In this document: positions 1 through 40,139 of the stretch, piece after piece
How positions within the stretch are numbered: the stretch's first letter is position 1
How the letters are laid out: every line of letters begins with the position of its first letter
Assembly (NCBI RefSeq): GCF_049243985.1
Contig: NC_135375.1
Location: 79,209,674-79,273,673, forward strand
Origin: Paroedura picta
Lineage: Eukaryota > Chordata > Lepidosauria > Squamata > Gekkonidae
DNA: 64,000 bases
Reading direction: 5' to 3'
Notes under the pieces: generated by a model
Told to the model about the DNA's origin: nothing
The model's input: the letters and a program-made list of their open reading frames with translations, nothing else
The model's database searches: none
Program-made: the position numbers and the translations under genes

Positions 1-59
1 TATACCACTAGGTTCTGATTGGCTAGAGCTAAATATTTTAAATTTTTTTTTTTTGTGGA

Positions 60-333
60 TGTATAACCCGTCGCTCTCGAAACCGGCTTGCGGTGGGTAG
101 CAACAATACCCCCATTTGACAATATTACAACCCCAGATGGCAAAACTCTATATGGGGAAAGACCTTACAAGGATGGCATAGGGAGGGACCAACCTGCGTC
201 AAGATGTTCAACACCAATATCAAGGGGGACCCATACCCCCCGCTCTAGCACTGGACCTGACCATGTACCTGGTGGAAGAGCTCTGTTTTGCAGGAAAGCA
301 GAAAGGTCTCTGAGGGCCCACAGCAGGTTTTAA
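60..333 (-). mobile_element. L2-type LINE 3' fragment
   Basis: Minus-strand translation ends in CKTELFHQVHG, the conserved C-terminus also seen in the larger L2-type copies at 45085-46010 and 40140-40440. Heavily decayed. Confidence 0.5.
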
Positions 334-1265
334 GTTCACCGGTAAGAACATCCTAAATGATCTCCCTGCTTGCCACTTTCACATATACATTTCTGTTCAG
401 CCTGAGGAACTATACTGGCAACTCCAGTGCTTACAGGCACATTTCAGAAAAAAAACAGGACATGGGCACTGAACGAAGGGAGAGGATCAGTTAAATCAAG
501 CTACTGTTTGTGTCGCTTATACCCAGTATTACTTGGGACACTTTCAATGAACAGGTACAGATTTGTGTTTTTTTTCTGCATAACTTTAATTTTTTTAAAC
601 AAATTGTTTCAAGACAGTGTTGTTTGACTAATGTGCATCAGTAATTTCAAAGGAAACACCACAGTTTCCTTTGTTTATCTAGAATACCCAAAGCATACCA
701 CAGAAAGTCAGAGCATATTAAATTGGCACAATTAGGTTTCAAGAACAAAACTAACTTTTTTATATAAAGAACTCACTGGATATATGTACTGCTGCTACAA
801 AATGCTTCCAGCTTCTTACAAAACACAGGGAACAAACACATTGGCAAACAACAGCTCCAAAAACTATGCACAGACAACATGAAGAAAATAGATTTATACA
901 AGTGGAACAGTTTGGCAACTTTAAAAGAAAAGTAACTTTTTTCCTGTCATTGACCAAAATGGAACAGAAAGTAGTCAGGGAAACATATACTACAGTCATT
1001 AAACATACAAACACTTTTCAGTCTCTAAATTGACTTGGTCTTTACACCTGAACTGCATATTGCCTGTTAATACTGGGCAAATGCTATTAGGATGTTTAAA
1101 TATTATTTAAAATAAAGGTTAAAGGGGGATTCTTCACAATCCCCACAAAATTGTACACATTAAAATACTATGTTTATAAAATTTAAAACTTTCAGCCATC
1201 TAATTCTCAAATGCAAACCCTTATAAGTCCTCTTTAATATGTGATTTACAAAAATTAGGCTGCTT
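334..1265 (-). other. Probable PSIP1 3' untranslated region and downstream flank
   Basis: AT-rich sequence after the stop codon with no further exon recognised. An ATTAAA-type poly(A) signal on the minus strand lies at about 1231-1236 and other weak candidates lie further left, so the transcript end is not fixed by sequence alone. Confidence 0.4.
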
Positions 1266-28879
<27,614 letters not shown>

Positions 28880-28893
<14 letters not shown>

Positions 28894-29830
28894 GATGCTG
28901 CTGGCTGCGGGAGAACCGCTGGGAGCTTCTCAGCGTTGTTCTCAAGGCGAACTCTGGAAGGGAGAGCAATCGGGGGCGGGACGTGGTCAGAGAAACAAAC
29001 CGGAGCGTGTGGACTCCCCCGCCCCCCCACGCGGGTTTCCCTCCCCTTGCCCTCTTCCATCCCCTCCCCCGGGCGAGAACCCGCTCCCCACATACCGCCC
29101 TCGCCCGGCACCGTCAGGACACCGGAGTTCCCTCCCCGCCACCCCGACCCTTCGGCTCCCCCGTTTTGGCGGGAAGAAATTCTCCCTTCACTGGCTCGCC
29201 GCCGCAACGAGCGGAGCGGGCAGCCATCCCTCGCCGTTCCCCGCCATCCTCCCCTCCCTCCACCGCACCCCACCCCACCCCACCGCTAGGGCGCTCGCAC
29301 CCCGACCCCCGCTCACCTGCCCCCTCCCGCGCACGCGCGCGAGCCCCCCCCCCAGCACAGCTGCCCGTGGCTCGCTCTCCTCCCTACTGCTCTTCGCCGC
29401 CGCCGCCTCTCGCCACAGCAAAACAGCGGCCGCTGCAGGCTAAGGACGGCTGGCGCGTGAGCCTCCTCGCGCCAGCTACCTAAAAAGCTCGCTCCTCGCT
29501 CAAGGCGGGCACCAGAGAGAGGAGCGCTCTCGCGCCAGCGCGCACACAGACCTCCCCCCACATGGTTAGAAAGAAAGAAAGGATCTTTTCACCCCTGCCT
29601 TCGTTCGTCTCCCTGTGCAGCTGACGCGAAGGAAGGTTCGAGGAGGCCAGGACACGAAGAGAGCTGCTCTGGTCCAGAAAAAGTCTGCGACAGAAATTTC
29701 TTTCTCCCCCCGCTTTTGCTCGGGGAATGGTTCGCTCCACTGCCTTCTCTCTCTGTTGCAGAGCTGTCGTAGGCCGTGAGGCAAACAAGTGGATCCGTTG
29801 GAGGCGAAGAAGCGCTGCCCCTATTAGGAA
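28880..29830 (-). promoter_or_regulatory. PSIP1: PSIP1 CpG-island promoter and probable non-coding exon 1
   Basis: Very GC- and CpG-rich, with GGGCGG-type Sp1 sites (for example near 28974) and runs of CGCGCG near 29330. On the minus strand a strong donor GGCAG|gtgagc places the end of a non-coding exon at 29317. It would join an acceptor (ccgcag) before 28904, leaving 11 bases before the ATG. The transcription start is probably between about 29350 and 29560. Long open frames on both strands here come from GC composition and are not genes. Confidence 0.75.
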
Positions 29831-29984
29831 CAATTATTCCTATATGAGGGATTTACCTGCCCCTTCTTATATATCCTTGCACAGACCACCCATCTTGGGC
29901 GTGTGCGCATCTTTATTGGGGGGGGGGGGGTTGAAGAGACACAAATGACTCACATATGGAAGCGAAGCAGCGCCATCCTCTGCT

Positions 29985-30060
29985 TGTTTACTCAGAAGCC
30001 ACGCCCACTCTGTTCAATGGCACTCCAAAGCAAAGGTGCATAGGATTGCAGCCATCATAG
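29985..30060 (+). repeat. Short squamate repeat, CCCATTGA..TCAATGGG type
   Basis: 'tactcagaagccacgcccac' then 'tgttcaatggcactccaaag' and 'gcataggattgcagcc' follow the pattern of a reptile repeat seen elsewhere in the window. Confidence 0.5.
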
Positions 30061-32304
30061 GGGAGGGCTGGTTTTGTTTAAGCAGAAGCCCTGTTGGCTG
30101 CCTTTTCTGGTGAACCGTGATTATGCCCAGGATTGTAGTGAAATACTGGCTAGCAATATAAAAACGTATTGTTTGGATTTTAGACTAAGGTTGCTTGTCA
30201 ACATTGCTGTAGGCTTATCAGAATCTTCCCATACCTTATTCAGTAGAGCTGCAAATCTGGCAATTGTGAACAGGTCTACCGAGAATCCTATTCAGGTTTA
30301 TTGTTGGATTTATTATTCCCAGTAAAGTATTAGGATTCACTGTAAAGGCCTAGGAATGCAGCCCAGCTAGAGTATAGGGCTCACATATTGAGAAACTGAG
30401 TCCAGGATGAAGAGATACAAAGACTCCTGTCTTTGTAGGGAAATGGAACGCTGGCTGATGCAGTTTATCTTACAGGGATGGAAATTGTCACACTTCCTGA
30501 AATGCCTTTGTAAGTAGAAAAGATTCGGCAATCACTAGTCCTTCTCTTTTCTGGCATTTCTGTGTGAACATGGTTGCTAGAAATTTAGCTGTCATGTAGC
30601 CATGGCACTTTTGTTTAGATTTTGTCTATGGATCTAAATTCTACATTACCCCATGTCAGAGGGCAACTGGGACACGTACCTTTTCCTTATTTCCTATAAA
30701 GTCATGGAACATAAGTTAATATATATGAACCAAAGTTTAGCTGAGTGGTTGAATGGAATCTGTAAATTATGGCTCCAACCAATATAGAGTTGTCACAGTT
30801 CTGACCACTGAGGAAGACCCAGTAAGGTCAAAACATGTTTGGTCTTATGTGATGTTAGTTCTGTATAGTTTTATGTAGTTTTTATTCTGTTTTTAATTGT
30901 ACACTACAATAAATAATTAACATTTTTACATTATTTTATTGTACAGCTCAAATCTGAGTTCCTACCTGTTAAGGTTGGGTTGTGTTCCTTTTTTATTTTT
31001 ATTTTGCATTGTATGAAACAATGATACCAAAATTGAACCTTTATGCACAGAGGGAATGTATCTCATCAATAATCAGCTGCTGGGGGCAAACAACAGGGAA
31101 ATACTGCCACTCTCATGCCCTGCTTGTAAGTATCCAGAGGGAATTGTCTGGCTTTATTGGAAAGAATGCTAAGCTGTGTACAGCTCTTGGCATCATTGAA
31201 CAAAAGTGTGATGAAGTATACATTTAATAAATAAATCTCTCTACCTGATTAAAATATTACGTCAGTCAGACATGAATGTCTGTAGTAACTGCTTAAATTT
31301 TCAGGGTAGCATTTCTTCCCTTCTCCCTATGTGCAGGTGCCAATGTGTACTGTATTAATCACCGTGTGTGTGTCCAAAGGGGGGGAGGTTGTCTGTGTAG
31401 CATACAAAGAAGCACACATAACCATCTGATCACTAGCAAGGAGCTGGCGCATACACACATTTTAAATGGCTATTATGTGACTTTGTGGTTATGTATCTTT
31501 GCCCCTAAACGTATCCTTCATGCAGGATGATGGAATCAGATTTCTAGAAAGAGAGCTGGTACAGTTAGAGATCAAACCTGCACAGAAGCCTACTTCTCCA
31601 AGCCAGAAGTTATTCTGTTACTCCATAATAGGGAGTTTCATTCTGCATTCACATGTGCCAGGTCAGGACATGGAAAGCAGGTTTTAGAGCTGAGCCAAGG
31701 CTTAAATTACTAGCTAGGTGCAGCCCTTTTCTGGCCTTTGGGTCTTAAGGAACATCATCATCACTATTAGTGGTGTCCATGGGATGATAATCCAAAAAAG
31801 AAAACCATTACTTAGCTGGGGACAATATAGTGAATTGTCTTTCTGTTCTACAGATTCAAATGCAAATTAAAAACAGAATACGTATAATGGTGCTCACTTT
31901 ACCCTGAATGTTTTGCCTAGAGGCAAGATCCCAATAATTTGAATGAAGTAGTTTTAGAAAAGTCAAAGCTGTTAATGTTGTCCCCATTAAGTTTTTTTTA
32001 AAAAATAATTCTGATGCAACCTGGTTTCCCATACTGATAACACAGTTGTTTCTAGAAGGGAAACATTTCCTAGGATTCAAATGTAGTTTACTGTGTTAGA
32101 TATTGTGGCAATTAAACAAGCTTGAAAAGAAACAGGATATTCTCATTGCATTTTGGTAGTTATATTTGTTTATATTCTGAGTATTTAGTGTTTTCTCCAA
32201 TTGTACTGTCCACCACACTGTCCCCACAACCAGAAACGCAAAAGAAGACCTGTTCTTTTTACTACCTGTAGGCATCAAAGTGGCTTCCAATCACCTATGT
32301 TTCC

Positions 32305-32460
32305 TCTCACAAATCTCCCTGTGAAATACCTGGGGGCTGAGAGAATTCTGGAGGAACTGTGACTGGCCCAAGGTCACCCAGCCAGCAGTATGTGGAGAAT
32401 CAAACCTGGTTCTCCAGATTAGAGGCTGCTACTCATAACCACTACACCAACCTGGCTGTT
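32305..32460 (-). mobile_element. tRNA-derived SINE, family B, partial
   Basis: The minus strand reads AGCCAGGTTGGTGTAGTGGT and GAACCAGGTTTGATTCTCC, then a body that breaks off before the CTTCTT tail. Confidence 0.8.
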
Positions 32461-33166
32461 AAAGATGAAGTTAAAACTGGTTTAAATAGGGCAAAGCTCC
32501 CCAAAACTGTGTGACTTTTGTCCAACTCCTGTTAAATATGTAAGCTTTCATGTTAGACAGGACTGTGTCAGGCTATATGTTCATTAGAAGACAAAAATAG
32601 AAATGCTGTAAGTCTGTACAGTTTGTACAGCTATGTTTGAAGACACAGCCCCCATCCTACAAGTTAGTCAGGAAGATCTGAAGGGCCCCCCCTAGGAAGA
32701 TAGGATGCTGCACTGGTTCTATTATCAGTGTGCCCAGTTATACTCACCCACCGCCGGCCTTACTGCCTCCTTGTGCTAGGGAGGGTTTTAGCTTTTTTTT
32801 TTTTTTACTGCCATCAGCATTGTAGTGAATTGTTTTTTTCTTAAGGAGATGGGTTTTTATGGGATTTTATTGGGGATTTTATAGTATTGAATTACTATAT
32901 AACCTGCCACAAGTCGGTGTGCTCTAATGAATCAAATAATATATAAAGATTAAATCAAAGGGGTGCTGAATTAGCTGCATCTAATTGGTCCTACTGATTT
33001 CATCAGAACTTAACAGGAAGTTACATTCAATTAGATTGCAGACTCTGCATAGGGAAAATGTAGTTTTACTATTTTATATGGTTATCAAACTCTAGGTAGG
33101 GCCCACAGATCTAGAATTACAGCTGACCGCTAGACTACCTAGCTCAATTCTCCTGCAGAAAGCAGT

Positions 33167-33712
33167 TACCGTATTTGCCGGCGTGTAAGACGACCCCCCA
33201 GAGAGCCTCTTGTGGCGCAGAGTGGTAAGGCAGCAGACATGCAGTCTGAAAGCTCTGCCCATGAGGCTGGGAGTTCGATCCCAGCAGCCAGCTCAAGGTT
33301 GACTCAGCCTTCCATCCTTCCGAGGTCGGTAAAATGAGTACCCAGCTTGCTCTCCTTCAGGGAGGGCGGTATATAAATCTAAATAAATAAAATAAATAAA
33401 TGGTAATGACTGGGGAAGGCACTGGCAAACCACCCCATATTGAGTCTGCCATGAAAACGCTAGAGGGCGTCACCCCAAGGGTCAGACATGACCCGGTGCT
33501 TGCACAGGGGATACCGTTACCTTTACCTTTTAAGACGACTCCCCAACATTTCCACTCAAAATATAGAGTTTGTTACATTACATTACAGTACTATGGGCCA
33601 CTATGTCTATCCCAACTGAAGTGCACCCGGCGTATAGGACGACCCCCCCCCCCACTTGGAGGCATGTTTTTCAGGGGGGGAAAGTAGTCTTATACGCTAG
33701 CAAATACTGTAC
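33167..33712. mobile_element. TIR element (ACCGTATTTGCCGGCGT type) split by a SINE
   Basis: Left end TACCGTATTTGCCGGCGTGT and right end ACGCTAGCAAATACTGTA are inverted copies, each followed inward by (C/T)TTA(T/C)A(C/T)-AAGAC motifs. About 215 bases without the SINE at 33200-33530. TA at both ends fits a TA-duplicating superfamily; not assigned further. Confidence 0.75.
33200..33530 (+). mobile_element. ACA-SINE-type SINE, chimeric copy with internal LINE-tail block
   Basis: A box TGGCGCAGAGTGG and B box GAGTTCGATCCC are near-perfect pol III promoter boxes. Where other copies have GGGGGGTAAACGG, this copy carries a GGAGGGCGGTATATAAATCT(AAATA)n block at about 33355-33402, as found at L2-type LINE tails. 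The target duplication TAAGACGAC(C/T)CCCC flanks it, so it inserted into the MITE as one unit. Confidence 0.9.
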
Positions 33713-33959
33713 TTTGAAAGGTGGGTTCCATGGCATTATGCCTTGCTGAGATCCCTCCCTTCTCCAGCCTTCGGCTCCACTCCCAAATCTCCAGAAATTT
33801 CTCAATCTGGAGCTGGTAACCCTACAATTTCATGAATTTTGTTATACTTTGTTAGATTTCTAGCTTTCCCATTCCCAAGTAAGTAGACTAAATCAAATTC
33901 ATATAAAGTATGGGACAGTATACTGACTAATATGGCTATCCCTTTGGAATCATGTGAAG

Positions 33960-34000
33960 TACGGGGGAGGGCGGTATATGAATGAATGAATGAATGTTGC
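33960..34000 (+). repeat. LINE tail fragment with (GAAT)n
   Basis: GGGGGAGGGCGGTATATGAA followed by TGAATGAATGAATG, the GGGCGGTATA(T/A) tail common in the window. Confidence 0.7.
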
Positions 34001-34195
34001 TTGCTATACTTCCCTATGTACTGAGAGATTCCAGTACTCCAGGGCTTCGTTTCCTTTGTCTTAGAATGATGCAAACAGAACACAGAGGAGGCAAATAGAC
34101 AGCAATCACTAATCTTCATGAGGTCTCCCAAAGACAGCCGTTGCAACTCAAGGCTCCCTTCTACATTCTCTGCTAAATACAAACTGGCATCTAAC

Positions 34196-34290
34196 ACAAT
34201 AAAATCAGAGTCCAGTAGCACCTTTAAGACCAACAAAGATTTATTCAAGGCGTGAGCTTTCAAGTGCAAGCACTCTTCCTCAGATTAACA
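34196..34290 (-). repeat. Fragment of the CACCTTAAAG interspersed family
   Basis: 'agtagcacctttaagaccaa' and 'gcaagcactcttcctcagat'. A second short piece is at 34765-34820. Confidence 0.6.
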
Positions 34291-34764
34291 GTTTTGCTTT
34301 CCCTTTTCAATAGGTGAGGGAGTAGCCTTTTCAACTCTGAGATACTATATTCCAGAAACTGGAGGATGATACTCAACAATCAGAAGAACATCTATCCAAT
34401 ATCAGCTGATAGTAGCAAATCAGTAGCCTAACAACATCTTTAGCAGTGATAATTAGTGGCTCAGAAGCTACATGTGACTGTTCCGAGCACCATTGCTCAA
34501 TGTAGCACTTGCACCATGTTTTGGGAAAGTGGACAAAGCCATTTCCTAGTGTGTTTTGTGACTGCCACATAGTTCCCACTTTGTTGAGCTGCGGGCCTTA
34601 AACTTGGGGTAGAAGTAAAATGGTCTGGAAAGTCATGTGACCCGTCATGAGCCATTATATGGGAGCGGCAGGATATAAATAACATAAATAAAAAATAAAA
34701 TAGATTAAGTTTTATATATAATATACTTATATTTCATATTCTATGGGTGGGGGTTATACAGAAC

Positions 34765-34820
34765 ATAAAGTAGTCACATGTCACCTTTAAGACCAACAAA
34801 GTTTTATTCAAGGTGCATGC
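34765..34820 (-). repeat. Fragment of the CACCTTAAAG interspersed family
   Basis: 'gtcacctttaagaccaacaa' and 'gttttattcaaggtgcatgc', as at 34196. Confidence 0.55.
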
Positions 34821-35809
34821 ACATGAAATATTTGGCTGATAACCCACCTACAGCCATTCCTTGAAAAAGCATTACCTGGCTTTGGGGGTCCATGCCCTTA
34901 TCATATCTTATATTTCTGTAATGTGCTTTACTTGGGGCTGCTTTTAGAAATGTTTCTCTCCAGAAACTTCAGTTGCTACAAAATGTGTTGGTGAGGCTAT
35001 TGTTAGGACTGCATGCACTGCACCACTATTGTGCTGAAAGATCTGTACTTACTGCCTGCTTGATTCTAGGCACAATTCCATTTTGTGCTTAAACCCCTTC
35101 AGGCTCTAAATAACTTGAGGGACTGCCTTACTCCATCCTGTCCAGCATATCTGTTGATCTTCCTCTCAAGCCTGCTCGTTATGCATCTGCCTTCAGGGTT
35201 GAGGCCTTATTATCTTTCAGGTACCAAGCTCAAATATTTCTCTTTACCCAAACATTCAATTAAAGGACTATGCATCTTTTAAAGATGTTGTTTTTATGGC
35301 CTTGTCTTAGCTTGTGGTCTATTCTATTAATATTATTTTATGTTCCTTGCTAAAATTGTATTTTAATGCCACTTCATATTGTTCTCTTGCAGTCCTGTTG
35401 CTTGTTTTATTGCTAGTTCTAATGTTAATAGTTTTTATGCTGTTTCTTAACATTTTATTGTTTTAAACTTGAGCAGTTCTTTGGAGGTGTAGCGTATACA
35501 TTTTCTGAAATGAATACTTGTAGACATGAATTATCAAAGGACGTATTGCAGTACATCTTAAACTCTAGTTTGATATTTTCTTGCTATGTTTGGTAATTCA
35601 TATTCAGGGCCTGCTGAATAAGACTTTGCTTCTCTATGTAGAAATAACTCCCAAACTTCGTACACTTTGTCTCATTTTCCAGTTCCACACATGCATTTAT
35701 GAGATTATGGACCCAGGAAACAAATTATGCTCAGTTTTGAAAGCTAGCAAAATATATATTGGATACTTTCCCAGTTAGAGTGGAGGATGTATCATCTTAT
35801 ATAAATCAT

Positions 35810-37065
35810 AATATAAGAAGAGCCCTGCTGAATCAGAACCATCGTTCATCTAGTCCAGCATCCTGACACCCATAATGGCTTCTGAAGATCCAACAGCAGG
35901 GCATAGAGGCTGAAGCCTTCCTTTGTTGCAGCTGCCTGACTCTGAAAGTTGAGGTTCCCTTTAGCTACCATTGCTAGTAGCCATTGACTGATCTATCCTC
36001 CATGAATCTATCTAATCTCCTTTTAAAGCAGTCAATGCGTGTGGACCTTCATCCTCTGGCAGCAAATTCCTTCTGTCTGTCCGGAATCATCTACCAATCA
36101 GCTTCAATGGACTGCCTTGAGTTCTGGTATTTTGGGAGAAGGAGAAAAAGTCTCTTTGTCAGCTCTCTCTACCCCATGTATAATTTTATAAACCTCTATA
36201 TCACATTCTCCCTTAGTTATCTTTTCTAAACTGAAAAGTCCCAGACTCTTCAGCATTTCCTCATAGGAAAGGTGCTCCAACCTCTAATAATCTTGATTTC
36301 CCTCTTTTGTACTTTTTCCAGCTCTGCAATATCCTTTTTGAGATACAGTGGCCTGAACTGCACACAATATGGGTCACAACATAGACTTATACAGGGGAAT
36401 TACAATATTGTCTGTTTTGTTTTCAATCCCATCTCCAATAATCCCCATCAGAAAGTTTGCCTTTTTCACTGCTGCTGAACACTGGGTTGACACTTTTATT
36501 GAACTATTTGTTACAATCTCAATATCCTTTTCCCTGTCACTTTCAGCACATTCAGACTCACTTAGCCTATACTTGAAGGTTGGATTTTCTGTCCCACTAT
36601 GCATCAATTTATCAACACTGTGTATACCAACTGAACAACATAGCTAGATTGTTACCCACTCACCAAATTTATGGAGATCCTTCAGGAGCTTCTCACAGTC
36701 ATTCTTGGTTTTCCCCATCCTGAATAATTTCATGCCATCTACAAACTTAGGCACATTGCTGCTCACCTCTAGTTCCAGATCATTTAAGAACAAATTAAAT
36801 AGTATTGACCTCAATAATGGTTCTTATGGGAACACACTGTTTATTCTCTCCATTGTGAGAACTGTCCATTTATGTCTACTCTTTGCTTCTTGCCATTTAA
36901 CCAATTTCTAATCCATAAGAGAATTTGTCCTTTTATCTGATAATTGCTAAATTTTTCAGGGAGGCATTGGTGAATTAAGATGCTGAAATCAAGAGCCATA
37001 TGAATATCAATATTCTCAGCATGTGTGTGACATAAAGGACCTAGAATGGGCAGAACCAAAGAATT
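35810..37065 (-). mobile_element. CR1 LINE, reverse orientation, internally deleted
   Basis: Minus-strand translation near 36841-37059 gives CR1 reverse-transcriptase sequence (KGQILLWIRNWLNGKKQRVD, INGQFSQWRE). The rest, down to the 3' end near 35815, matches the CR1/L3-type 3' region. The right end is broken, with part of the RT missing. Confidence 0.9.
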
Positions 37066-37303
37066 TCACTGGGTATCATGTAGGTGGGTGTCCCACACGT
37101 CAATTTATGCCATAGGGTTGTTAGGATAAAAGTACCATCTTGAGCTCTTTGGTGAAGGAGTGTAATTAAATAGTTACATGTGTTGTGTGTGTGGCAGAAG
37201 AAAAATATAAATCTTCTACATAAACCAGTTTATTATTTAAAATATACCCAACAGTGAAAGAGAGGCAGGGGGTTGAAAGAAATTTCGGGTATTGGGAATT
37301 TTA

Positions 37304-37584
37304 GGTAAAAGGTAAAGGTATCCCCTTTGCAAGCACTGGGTCATGTCTGACCCTTGGGGTGTTGCCCTCTAGCGTTTTCATGGCAGACTCAATACGGGGT
37401 GGTTCGCCAGTGCCTTCCCCAGTCATTACCATTTACCCCCCAGCAAGCTACTTATTTTACCGACCTCGGAAGGATGGCTGAGTCAACCTTGAGCCAGCTG
37501 CTGGGATTGAACTCCCAGCCTCATGGGCAGAGCTTTCAGACTGCATGTCTGCTGCCTTACCACTCTGCGCCACAAGAATGTAAA
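37304..37584 (-). mobile_element. ACA-SINE-type SINE
   Basis: Same family as 19620-19898. A perfect 13-bp target duplication ATTGGGAATTTTA flanks it (37291-37303 and 37585-37597). Confidence 0.95.
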
Positions 37585-38187
37585 ATTGGGAATTTTATAG
37601 AATACTAATCCCTGTTGCAGTTTCCACTAGATTAGTGCTATCATGTTTGCTATTGACTTCCCTTAATCCTTATAATTTAAATCTATTCATATATGCATGG
37701 ATTTGCAAGAGACAACACTTGAATGTAGAGAACAGATTCATCTACTTGAATTTGATTTCATAGCTCAGTGCTAATGAGTTACTAGTTAAATAAACTAACA
37801 GGTCCTAATTTAAAATTGATTGCTAGTGCAGCCCTAAGTCTAGTTACACCAGCCAGCAATAAGAAGTGATTTGCCTGCTTGCATTCCCCAGGTAATACAT
37901 GCAAAATTAGAGCTTTGCACCATGACCGAATTTGCTTTCGATCCTTCTCTCTTTTTAAGTTTTGTGATATCCAGGATGGAAACTTCTGGTGAGCCCGAAA
38001 GCTTGCATAACGTTTATTGTCAATTTGGTTCCTCTTAATAAAAAGGCATTGCTAAGCCTTGTGAGGTCAGTGGAGTTAGAATGGAGTCACTTCTGTTTGG
38101 GCTTGCACTGCTAGTATTAACAAGGCAATGCAAAACAGCATTTCGGTTTCGGCACTCGGATGCTGAAAATTAATCTTTTGTCTACAA

Positions 38188-38275
38188 CAGAAATACATGA
38201 ATTCGGGAATAAGACCCATTTAGTCCATTGGGATTTACCTCGAAGTAAATACGCTCAGGATCGGGCTGTTTAGAA
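38188..38275 (-). repeat. Short squamate repeat, CCCATTGA..TCAATGGG type
   Basis: 'cccatttagtccattgggat' then 'acctcgaagtaaatacgctc' and 'aggatcgggctg' match the reverse of the copy at 29985. Confidence 0.55.
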
Positions 38276-38379
38276 AGGTATTCAGGAAATGTATACAGGC
38301 TAGAAAAAAATGCAAAAGTAGTCTTATCTCACGCACGTTTCACTAATTGTCAGCTCTTTAAATGTTCGCTTGGATACTT

Positions 38380-38900
38380 GGGTAAAGCGGCAAAGAAAGC
38401 GGGAATGGGCTGCACCCTGTTGGTTACGCATGCTCTGTTCATCACCTTGAAGTCGAAAAAGAGAGGGCAATTCCTCGATCTTCCGTCGATGAGATCCTTT
38501 CGCGTCACAATCAACATTTCTTCCAATGAGAAGCGGAATTCTAACGCCGGAAGGAGGGTCGACGCTACGGGATTGGTTGCAGCTTCTAAAGCAACTTCCG
38601 AACTGTTACCGGTAGTAGCCGTTGCAAGACCCCTCTTTGGGCGTTCTGGGCGTGGCTTGGGCTTCCTGTTATTTTCTGGGTCCTAGCGTCTGGATTCGGC
38701 TTGCTGGGCTTTTGGGGTTATTCCTGGCCGTGATTGCATATGACCTTGCTGCTGCCCCTCTGAACTGTAGGCGTGGCGGGAAGGTATGGAGAAGGGGTCA
38801 TCCCGGGTGGGAAGTGACAGGTCTGCTTAAGGGGTGAGCCTGGAAGGCGGAGGTGGCTTGGATGGAGAGTGCAGGTGTAGGTGCAGGAAAGTTCAACTCT
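38380..38900 (+). promoter_or_regulatory. CCDC171: Candidate CCDC171 promoter (CpG-rich, ETS and CCAAT sites)
   Basis: A CpG-enriched stretch in otherwise AT-rich sequence with ETS-type cores (CCGGAAG near 38544, CTTCCG near 38594) and an inverted CCAAT box (ATTGGTTG near 38572). It sits about 9 kb from the PSIP1 promoter in the divergent orientation known for the human pair. Candidate donors for a non-coding first exon are GGG|gtgagc at 38834, CAG|gtaaag at 39199 and TAG|gtgagt at 39507; sequence alone does not choose between them. Confidence 0.5.
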
Positions 38901-39923
38901 TTGGGGTATGGACCATGAAGTTCAACAAGAAAGGTTGTCCGGTGGCGTGTTCACTCAGTTGGAGTTAAAACGTGTGATGTTCTTCTCGTCGTCCTGCAAC
39001 TCTTCTGCAGCTACCTAAATAGGAGCAACAGTTTAAGAGCGAAGGAGCAGCATGTTAATCTAATACTGTTGACTGCTTTTGCCAGGGTTTCTCTAGGGTT
39101 TGAAAGACGAGCAGAAGTTCTGTAGAAAGGGCCAGTTAATGCCTTTCCTAGCTTAGCTTTGTCTGTTGAACTGCTGCCTGCTCTGTAACTGTTTCCAGGT
39201 AAAGCGGGCGTGCCATAAGAAGCGTTGCAAGGTAGCTAAGCGGGACGAGAAGTCATCTACAGGGTGGAGTGCTGTTGTGTCTCACTTTCCAAGCCTTTTG
39301 GAGTGTTTTGCTTCAGGGCGCGTGTTCGGTTTCATTTAGGAAATGCCCCTCTCGCCTACAAAATTGCATGACTGTCGAGTCTATTTTAAGTATCTACTTC
39401 CAGTCACCGTTCTTTCAGCCTGTGGATCCCTAGTATATGCCAGCAAGGATTTCTGGTAGTGATTCGTATAGTTCAATCATCAGTCGCTTGCGTTCCTTTC
39501 AGATAGGTGAGTAGGCCACCTAACAACCGGTCTGAGCATGGAAGCGAAACTACCGCTGGCTCGTTGTAATTGCAAACTGTTTGTGAAGGTGGTCCTTAAA
39601 TCACAGTGCCCGGTTGCCTATTGGATGCATACTACATCTCCTCCCCTCCGTTGCTGAATGGCGTTTAATAAGTTTATATGTTTGTGTTCTTAGGGCTGCT
39701 GAATAATGTTTTTTGTCCTGCCAAGAAAACCTTTTGCTTTATGAGGTGGAATATAAACACCTTTGCGCCTTCAAAGCAATTAAGATCTGATCTCTTTAAG
39801 GATAAATACTGGCCAAACAATTTGTGATGTGAAATAGCTTTATGATTATGATTTATTTAGAAGTGGAACATGGTAAGAATGAAGGTTTGTTAAGTCACTG
39901 CTTCCAATGATATCTTGTTGTTA

Positions 39924-40012
39924 GGCGCGAAGTCGTGTCCGACCCATCGCGACCCCATGGACAATGATCCTCCAGGCCTTCCCGTCCTCTACCATTCCCC
40001 AGAGTCCATTAT
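39924..40012 (+). mobile_element. BovB/RTE-related fragment
   Basis: 'gaagtcgtgtccgacccatc' and 'gcgaccccatggacaatgat' resemble the sequence module shared by BovB LINEs and their dependent SINEs. Confidence 0.55.
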
Positions 40013-40139
40013 CTATTAGATAATAATCCGAAAGATGTTGTTATAGTGCCATTAATGGAGCATCCTATTTAAGTGATGAACAGAATTAGTCAGTTGTCTG
40101 AGTCAAATTGAAGTTACGTGCATTCAAAATGAGATGCCT

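Larger units (their letters stand above)
29831..33166. other. Intergenic sequence between PSIP1 and CCDC171, left part
   Basis: Contains a poly-G tract (29919-29930), a short squamate repeat at 29985-30060 and a partial SINE at 32305-32460. No coding gene recognised. Confidence 0.45.

Noticed and set aside
33212-33283. tRNA gene suggested by good A and B boxes
   Set aside because: It is the head of a SINE with a target duplication; four related copies in the window share the body and tail.
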